Origin: Actinomycetota bacterium
Lineage (GTDB): Bacteria > Actinomycetota > Rubrobacteria > Rubrobacterales > Rubrobacteraceae
Direction of reading: 5' to 3'
Length of the DNA stretch: 10,260 nt
Assembly: GCA_020200675.1 (NCBI GenBank)
Contig: JAIVIG010000034.1
Coordinates: 1 to 10,260 of the forward strand
The translations under genes were made by a program, and so were the position numbers. The notes under the pieces were generated by a model, which saw only the letters and a program-made list of their open reading frames with translations, searched no databases and was not told where the DNA came from. Within the stretch, counting starts at the first letter, position 1. Each line of letters starts with the position of its first letter. Shown in pieces: positions 5,984-10,260 of the stretch.

Positions 5984-6710
5984 CTTTTCTGGTTTCCCTT
6001 TCGCTTTGGAGTTCGTAGTGCTCTAGCCGCAGCTCCCTGGCGAGCTGTCTGTCGAAGAGCCGAAAGAAGAGATCTATCTCTTCCCCGTACTGCACGAGTG
6101 CGTTCGCCAGATACTCTAGGTAAGCATCTCCCAACTTCGTGATCGAGTACCTGCGCTGGGATAGCTCGCGGTCGAAGCCGTCGCCTCTGGAGACGATCAT
6201 TCCTTCCTTCTCCATCTGCTGCAAGGCTCGGTAAATCGCCCGCGGACGTGAAGCTTCAAAACTGGGGTAGGTCACCTTCCGCGCCAACTCGCGACCATGG
6301 CTGTCTCCCTCCCGCAAGCGAACGAGAAGGAAAGGCACCATCCAGTTGGCGGGAGGCACCTCTAATACCCCCTCGTTTGTCACGCCGAAGAAGCTTCGGA
6401 CCTGCTGCTCGAAGTCAGGTGTTGTCCCGCTACCGTCGTCCAAAGCGAGAGCATCCTTGACCCCCTCCTTGGAGGCAGCGACCTCGACAAGTCGCTGCTG
6501 CTCGTTCACTCGCGTGACATCTATTGGAATGAGCGTGGACCTTGGCTCGAGAGAGTCTATCTTCACGCCGATGTACTCCGTACGGTCGTCACCGTCTACG
6601 AAAAACTCGTCGACCTTCCCGATCTTCTCGCCAGCATAGTCGTAGACCGTGTAACCTGCGTACCGATTCTCGGCCAACAAATCGTTACGTTCCTCTACTG
6701 TATCCTTCAC
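5976..6710 (-). CDS. PRC-barrel / PadR fusion regulator
   Basis: A 244-residue protein joining two domains. Residues about 15-90 form a PRC-barrel (GYTVYDYAGEKIGKVDEFFV, then EYIGVKIDSLEPRSTLIPID), a small beta barrel known from photosynthetic reaction centre H subunits and RNA-processing proteins. Residues about 118-205 form a PadR-type winged helix: NWMVPFLLVRLREGDSHGREL, RAIYRALQQMEKEGMIVS and RRYSITKLGDAYLEYL. This resembles the PadR-like polyhydroxybutyrate-responsive repressors. A charged helical tail (206-244) probably dimerises. The start is GTG at 6710 with AAAGAGGGG about 8 nt upstream. It is the first gene of a two-gene operon with the CRP/FNR regulator (8-nt overlap) and diverges from the LOV kinase. 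The PRC barrel may act as a sensor or interaction module for the DNA-binding part; its ligand is unknown. Confidence 0.9.
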   Translation of the reverse strand: MKDTVEERNDLLAENRYAGYTVYDYAGEKIGKVDEFFVDGDDRTEYIGVKIDSLEPRSTLIPIDVTRVNEQQRLVEVAASKEGVKDALALDDGSGTTPDFEQQVRSFFGVTNEGVLEVPPANWMVPFLLVRLREGDSHGRELARKVTYPSFEASRPRAIYRALQQMEKEGMIVSRGDGFDRELSQRRYSITKLGDAYLEYLANALVQYGEEIDLFFRLFDRQLARELRLEHYELQSERETRKDA

Positions 6711-6730
6711 TGCACAACCCCTCTTTCGCC

Positions 6731-6776
6731 GCGATCATCGAAGGTGACAACACAGCACGTGGAAAACTGTGATCGC
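6731..6776. promoter_or_regulatory. Nested inverted repeats upstream of PRC-PadR
   Basis: GCGATCA (6731-6737) and TGATCGC (6770-6776) are a perfect inverted pair. Inside them lie CACAG (6751-6755) and CTGTG (6767-6771), another inverted pair, around the palindrome CACGTG (6756-6761). A separate short palindrome CGATCATCG is at 6732-6740. The block sits 21-66 nt upstream of the GTG start, where a repressor or the operon's own regulators could bind. Confidence 0.4.
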
Positions 6777-6920
6777 AACAGGTCGCGTACTGGAACCGGC
6801 GGTCGACAGTATTCCCCCAAAAGCTTCTCGATCCCCAGCTGGTTCGTGAGCTACCCACCTTGCAGCCAACACTCCTGCTTTGCATTGCCTCCCAGACCAT
6901 CACGCAAAGTTTTGGTCTTC

Positions 6921-6950
6921 TGCATAGGCATTCTGCCCAAACCATGTCAA
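6921..6950 (-). promoter_or_regulatory. Possible minus-strand promoter for the PRC-PadR operon
   Basis: On the minus strand a perfect TTGACA (6945-6950) is followed after 18 bp by TATGCA (6921-6926, 3/6 to TATAAT). It would give a leader of about 200 nt. The -35 is strong but the -10 is poor. Confidence 0.25.
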
Positions 6951-7050
6951 TGTCCAATAACAGCTTGGTAAAGTTTCCTTAACACTTTCTTCCCATCTGG
7001 CAGGATGCAGCAGTGGATCGGAACGCCTTGCTTAACATGTACGAGTGCAC

Positions 7051-7070
7051 CAGCGTCACTCTCGACGCTG
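7051..7070. promoter_or_regulatory. Inverted repeat just upstream of the LOV-kinase promoter
   Basis: CAGCGTC (7051-7057) and GACGCTG (7064-7070) are a perfect 7-bp inverted repeat with a 6-nt spacer. The centre lies about 48 nt upstream of the predicted transcript start and immediately before the -35 region, a normal place for an activator. The cognate could be the CRP/FNR protein, the response regulator or PRC-PadR; the sequence does not say which. Confidence 0.5.
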
Positions 7071-7073
7071 TGA

Positions 7074-7102
7074 AGTTGTCTGGCTCGGCGCGAAGTTATA
7101 CT
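7074..7102 (+). promoter_or_regulatory. Probable promoter of the LOV kinase-response regulator operon
   Basis: TATACT (7097-7102) matches TATAAT at 5 of 6. Upstream, TTGTCT (7076-7081) lies at 15 bp and AGTTGT (7074-7079) at 17 bp, so the -35 is weak or off-spaced, as in activator-dependent promoters. A start at 7109-7111 is predicted, 43-45 nt before the kinase start codon. Confidence 0.5.
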
Positions 7103-7110
7103 GTAGGGAC

Positions 7111-7143
7111 ATGAGAGTGCTTTTACTGAAAAGGACACGCTAG
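7111..7143 (+). CDS. Possible upstream ORF (leader peptide), 10 codons
   Basis: ATG at 7111 opens a 10-codon frame, MRVLLLKRTR, ending in TAG at 7141-7143. The ATG is at or within two bases of the predicted transcript start, so it could be read from a leaderless mRNA, a common mode in actinobacteria. Its stop codon overlaps the AGAGG that serves as the kinase ribosome site (7142-7146), 10 nt before the kinase GTG. CTTTT-ACTG-AAAAG (7120-7133) in it can form a small hairpin. Translation is inferred only. Confidence 0.3.
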   Translation: MRVLLLKRTR

Positions 7144-7153
7144 AGGTGTTCGG

Positions 7154-9409
7154 GTGACCGGCATACCCGATGGCAGGTACACCGGAGAGCAGTTTTGCGA
7201 GTCCGAGCCCTTCGCTCGCTCCGCGTTAGATAGTCTCTCCGCGCATATAGCGATTCTCGACGAGTCGGGCGCCATCGGTTTCGTCAACAAGACCTGGCGA
7301 GAATTTGCTGCGTCCAATGGTGCTGTTGGAAACGTTGCGGAAGGGGCCAACTACCTCCGAGTTTGCGAGTCGGCGGTAGGCGAGCAGTCCGCAGACGCTG
7401 CTGCGTTCGCGGAGGGGATCCGTTCGGTTCTCTCCGGCTGGCGAGAGGAGTTCGCGCTCGAGTACCCCTGCCATTCCCCTACCGGGAAGCGTTGGTTCGT
7501 TGGACGGGTGACCCGCTTTCTCGCCGACGGTTCCCCGCGCGCTGTTGTCGCCCACGAGAATATCACCGAGCGTAAGCAGGCCGAGGAAGCGCTGCGCCTC
7601 AGGGACCGGGCCATCGCCGCCAGCTCCAACGGCATCGTTATCACCGACCCAAACCAGCCCGACGACCCTATCATCTACGTCAACCCCGCCTTCGCAAGCA
7701 TGACCGGCTACTCCGCGCAAGAGACCCTCGGGCGCAACTGCCGATTCTTGCAGGGTACGGAGCGCGAGCAGCCGGCCCTGGAGGAGCTGCGGGCGGCGCT
7801 GCGGGATGGCAGCCGATGCAAAGTGGTCTTGAGGAACTACAAGAAAGACGACACCCTCTTCTGGAACGAGCTCTCCATCTCCCCCGTACGTGACAAAGAA
7901 GGCAAGCTCCTCAACTTCATAGGGGTCCAGGAAGACGTTACCGAGCGCAAACGGGCCGAGGAGGCGCTACGCGACAGCGAAGAGCGATACAGGGCCTTGT
8001 ACGAAGACAATCCGACTATGTACTTCACGCTAGACGAGAAAGGCACGGTACTCTCGGTCAACCGCTTCGGCGCCGGACAGCTCGGCTATACGCCCGAGGA
8101 GTTGGTCGGGCGTCCGGTGCTCGACGTCTTCCACGAAGAGGACAGAGAAAGCGTATCGCGGTACCTCAGTGCGTGCTTGCGGGTTCCTGAACGAATCGGC
8201 AGTTGGGAAGCCCGCAAAACGCACAAAGACGGGAGCGTACTGTGGGTTCGGGAAAACGTTCGTGTCGTACGGGACCCGAATGGTGGTATGGTAATCCTCA
8301 AAACTTGCGAGGACGTGAGCGAGCGCAAGCGGGCCGAGAGAGAACGTGCCCAACTTCTGGTTCGGGAGCAAGTGGCCCGTTCCCAGGCCGAGACCGCGCG
8401 GCAACGTCTCAGGGCCATACTGGATAACCTCACCGAAGGCGTGATGGTTGCCGATCCTCAGGGACGCGTTGTTTTCGCCAATCCGGCCGCTGGCGCCATG
8501 CTGGGTGCGACGAGCGGGGAGAAGCTCGAAGAGCTCCCGGATCTGTGGGAGGACTTTCACCTGCCGGGAGCGGTAGCGCGTTGCGCCCGCAACAGGGAGA
8601 GCATAGAGGCTCGGGTAAGCTGCGGAGAGAGTCACCTGAGAATCAATCTGGAGTGCCTGATCAACGAGGAACGACACGACGTGCTGGTGGTCATGCAAGA
8701 CCTTTCAACGGGACACCAGCTGGAGGCAAACCAGCAGCGGTTCCTGGCCAACGCGGCCCACGAGCTCAAGACACCCCTAATGTCCATCCTGGGAGCCGCG
8801 GAGTTGCTGGCCACAGGGGAGGACGAAAATCCCGCCACGAGGAGCCGCCTTCTTGACCATATCTTCTCCGAGAGCCGCCGGATGCAGCGGTTAGCTGAAG
8901 CCCTGCTACGCCTATCGCGCGTGGGTTGGGATCTTCGGGAGCCCAGCAAGGAGGTCGTCGACTTGAGGGCAGTAGGACAACGGGCGGCCGAGCTGGTGGA
9001 GCCACTCGCTGAGAGTGCCGGACTCAGGCTCAACATCGAGGGTGAAGAAGCTCGCGTGCGTGCTGATCCTGAGTGGCTCCAGGAAGTGCTCCTGGTCTTG
9101 CTCAGCAACGCTATCAAGAATTCCACCAGGGGTGGGGACATACGACTGCGCGTGAGAGGTAACGCTGTCACGGTGGAAGACGAAGGAGTCGGGATAAGCT
9201 CGGTCGACCTTCCTCACGTTTTCGAGCGTTTCTACCAGGGAAAGGGAAGCTCGGAAGGCTTCGGTCTGGGGCTTCCGATATGCAAAGAGCTCACCGAGCG
9301 GATGGAAGGCAATATCTCCATTCGCTCCCAGGAAGGGATCGGCACAGCAGTCGAGGTCAAGTTGCCGGAGGCGGATCTGGATGCCCAAGATACTTATAGT
9401 CGAGGATGA
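7154..9409 (+). CDS. Soluble PAS-LOV-PAS-PAS sensor histidine kinase (putative blue-light receptor)
   Basis: A 751-residue kinase with no membrane segment. The GTG start has AGAGG 7 nt upstream. Domains are: PAS1 (about 21-140); LOV (about 150-265); PAS3 (about 275-393); PAS4 (about 412-515); HisKA with phospho-acceptor His536 in HELKTP; and HATPase_c (about 635-740) with N-box Asn652, DEGVG (676-680), FERFYQG and GFGLGLP. In LOV, GRNCRFLQ (193-200) carries the photoactive Cys196 that forms a flavin adduct in blue light. Flavin-contact residues Asn228, Asn238 and Gln259 are all present, so the domain should be photocompetent. TERK-type linkers (138, 263, 389) join the PAS units, probably as signalling coiled coils. 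HELKT also fits the phosphatase motif. The last 29 nt overlap the response regulator gene, so the two are coupled. PAS1, PAS3 and PAS4 ligands are unknown. Confidence 0.95.
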   Translation: MTGIPDGRYTGEQFCESEPFARSALDSLSAHIAILDESGAIGFVNKTWREFAASNGAVGNVAEGANYLRVCESAVGEQSADAAAFAEGIRSVLSGWREEFALEYPCHSPTGKRWFVGRVTRFLADGSPRAVVAHENITERKQAEEALRLRDRAIAASSNGIVITDPNQPDDPIIYVNPAFASMTGYSAQETLGRNCRFLQGTEREQPALEELRAALRDGSRCKVVLRNYKKDDTLFWNELSISPVRDKEGKLLNFIGVQEDVTERKRAEEALRDSEERYRALYEDNPTMYFTLDEKGTVLSVNRFGAGQLGYTPEELVGRPVLDVFHEEDRESVSRYLSACLRVPERIGSWEARKTHKDGSVLWVRENVRVVRDPNGGMVILKTCEDVSERKRAERERAQLLVREQVARSQAETARQRLRAILDNLTEGVMVADPQGRVVFANPAAGAMLGATSGEKLEELPDLWEDFHLPGAVARCARNRESIEARVSCGESHLRINLECLINEERHDVLVVMQDLSTGHQLEANQQRFLANAAHELKTPLMSILGAAELLATGEDENPATRSRLLDHIFSESRRMQRLAEALLRLSRVGWDLREPSKEVVDLRAVGQRAAELVEPLAESAGLRLNIEGEEARVRADPEWLQEVLLVLLSNAIKNSTRGGDIRLRVRGNAVTVEDEGVGISSVDLPHVFERFYQGKGSSEGFGLGLPICKELTERMEGNISIRSQEGIGTAVEVKLPEADLDAQDTYSRG
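7565..8350 (+). repeat. Three repeated TERKxAEEA linker segments within the kinase
   Basis: The ends of PAS1, LOV and PAS3 each carry a near-identical linker: TERKQAEEALR (DNA from 7565), TERKRAEEALR (from 7940) and SERKRAERERA (from 8318). The first two are also very similar as DNA. This is the usual PAS C-terminal DxT/TER motif plus helix and suggests the module row grew by duplication or exchange. Confidence 0.7.
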
Positions 9410-10067
9410 CCCCGCGGTAAGAGACATCTTGAAGATCGCCCTCGAGCGCGAGGGGATGACCGTGGAGGCGGTCGGGAACGGTGAGAGGGCGCTGAAGAGC
9501 TTCCACTCCGCCGGTACGCTCGATCTGGTCATACTGGACATAATGCTCCCGGACGTCGACGGCGTCACCCTCTGTCAGGAGTTCAGAAGAAGTAGCGACG
9601 TGCCGATAGTTATGCTCACGGCACGCGAAGGTGAGAGAAACGTCGTCGTGGGCCTGGAAGTGGGAGCCGACGACTACGTTACCAAGCCGGCTAGCCCGGC
9701 GGAGATAGTTAGCCGCGTGCGAGCCCACCTCCGTCGCCGCCGCATGGACGCCCAGTCTGCGAATATCAGATACGAATTTCCCGACCTCATGATCGATCTC
9801 TCACGACGCCAGGTCTGGGTCCGCGAAGAGCTGGTAGATCTCACCGCCACGGAGTTCGAGATTCTGAGCCTTCTTGCGGCCCACCCCGGGTGGGTTTACA
9901 GCCGACAGCAAATAATGCAGCAGCTCTGGGATGGAGATTTCTACGGCGAGGCCCGCTCAGCGGACGTACACATCCAGCGGATACGCAAGAAGATAGAGCC
10001 AGATCCCAAGGAGCCTCGCTACATCCAAACCGTACGCGGTATAGGCTACAAGTTCGCCGAGCTTTAG
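9381..10067 (+). CDS. OmpR/PhoB-family response regulator
   Basis: A 228-residue two-domain regulator. The receiver domain (1-118) has the acidic pair Glu8/Asp9 and Asp10, phospho-acceptor Asp53 in VILDIMLPD, Thr80 in VMLTAREG, Tyr99 and Lys102. The winged-helix output domain (about 130-226) shows TATEFEILSLLAAHPGWVYSR, QQLW and RSADVHIQRIRKKIEPDP, ending YIQTVRGIGYKF, the standard PhoB-type DNA-binding fold. All phosphorylation residues are present; KPASP replaces the more usual KPFSP. The ATG has GGAGG (9367-9371) at 9-nt spacing. It overlaps the kinase by 29 nt and is its evident partner, so it should turn light-controlled phosphorylation into transcription. Targets are unknown; the inverted repeat at 7051-7070 is one place to test autoregulation. 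Confidence 0.96.
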   Translation: MPKILIVEDDPAVRDILKIALEREGMTVEAVGNGERALKSFHSAGTLDLVILDIMLPDVDGVTLCQEFRRSSDVPIVMLTAREGERNVVVGLEVGADDYVTKPASPAEIVSRVRAHLRRRRMDAQSANIRYEFPDLMIDLSRRQVWVREELVDLTATEFEILSLLAAHPGWVYSRQQIMQQLWDGDFYGEARSADVHIQRIRKKIEPDPKEPRYIQTVRGIGYKFAEL

Positions 10068-10100
10068 TAGTTCCTAACTAGAGGCACGGTTTCGAGCCTC
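10068..10100 (+). terminator. Weak hairpins after the response regulator
   Basis: Two adjacent stem-loops follow the stop codon: TAGTT-CCT-AACTA (10068-10080) and GAGGC-N10-GCCTC (10081-10100). Each stem is 5 bp and no T tract follows, so they are only a possible factor-assisted termination site. Confidence 0.3.
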
Positions 10101-10260
10101 CGTACCTCCCCTGGCCGCCTGCGTGTCCGTTGTTCGACGGCTAGCCTGGATTATTCACGAGCGTGTTTTTGGCCTGCCGACGAGAGGGCGTTCCATAGAC
10201 GTTGGCCGGGATGCCCCGAAGCTAGGTGCAGGCGTACCTTGGTAAGCAGCTGGCGTACCC
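10101..10260. other. Right-edge stretch without a confident gene
   Basis: No family is recognised. A minus-strand frame open from the window edge to a TAA at 10151-10153 would encode the last 36 residues of a protein (ending SSAGQKHARE), which could be the tail of a gene lying to the right and converging on the response regulator. Its third-position GC is only moderate, so coding is uncertain. A 40-codon plus-strand frame from about 10121 also exists without a ribosome site. Confidence 0.3.

Larger units (their letters stand above)
6711..7153. other. Divergent control region between PRC-PadR and LOV kinase genes
   Basis: This 443-bp non-coding region is less GC-rich than the genes. From the left it has nested dyads near the PRC-PadR start (6731-6776), a possible minus-strand promoter (6921-6950), and an inverted repeat, a -10 box and a small upstream ORF before the kinase (7051-7143). 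Short reading frames on both strands here show no family features and no good ribosome sites. The length exceeds what two simple promoters need and suggests complex regulation. Confidence 0.65.

Noticed and set aside
6744..6971. Small protein gene in the divergent control region
   Set aside because: 75 codons without start context, with composition unlike neighbouring genes and overlapping regulatory dyads.
8030..8698. 222-codon antisense frame inside the histidine kinase
   Set aside because: Shadow of PAS3/PAS4 coding; no independent support.

Overview
The window looks like chromosomal DNA from a high-GC actinobacterium, most probably of the Rubrobacter lineage. This is inferred from several things: high GC with unusually many ATA isoleucine and CTA leucine codons, GTG/TTG starts behind strong GGAGG ribosome sites, and the composition of the fatty-acid genes. 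No rRNA, tRNA, IS element, CRISPR array or prophage gene was seen.

Left part (1-3755), acyl-CoA metabolism. A fatty-acyl-CoA synthetase runs off the left edge on the minus strand. It diverges from a TetR-family regulator across a 315-bp region that holds a TTATC/GATAA-type inverted repeat, the likely operator. Downstream of the regulator, on the same strand, lie an acyl-CoA dehydrogenase of the glutaryl-CoA dehydrogenase type and a cysteine-free, non-zinc MDR/quinone-type oxidoreductase. The dehydrogenase appears to lack about 51 internal residues, including the part that in glutaryl-CoA dehydrogenases recognises the substrate. The gap before the oxidoreductase contains two inverted arrays of a 7-bp repeat (GCTGANN) and a hairpin whose 5' arm can also pair with the next gene's ribosome site.

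Middle (3816-5033). A GNAT-like protein (plus) and a VOC/glyoxalase-fold protein (minus) converge, with 12 bp between their stops.

Right part (5306-10067), a signalling island. A PRC-barrel/PadR fusion regulator and a CRP/FNR-family regulator lacking the cAMP-binding signature form a minus-strand operon with an 8-nt overlap. They diverge, across 443 bp, from a soluble PAS-LOV-PAS-PAS histidine kinase and an OmpR-type response regulator, whose genes overlap by 29 nt. The LOV domain has the photoactive cysteine and flavin-contact residues, so this should be a blue-light-sensing two-component system. The kinase promoter region has a good -10 box, an inverted repeat just upstream, and a possible leaderless 10-codon upstream ORF whose stop codon overlaps the kinase ribosome site.

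The most interesting candidate system is this divergent module: a LOV photosensor kinase and response regulator beside a PRC-PadR fusion and a cAMP-independent-looking CRP. The other main oddity is the internally shortened acyl-CoA dehydrogenase. The last 193 bp contain no gene that can be called with confidence.
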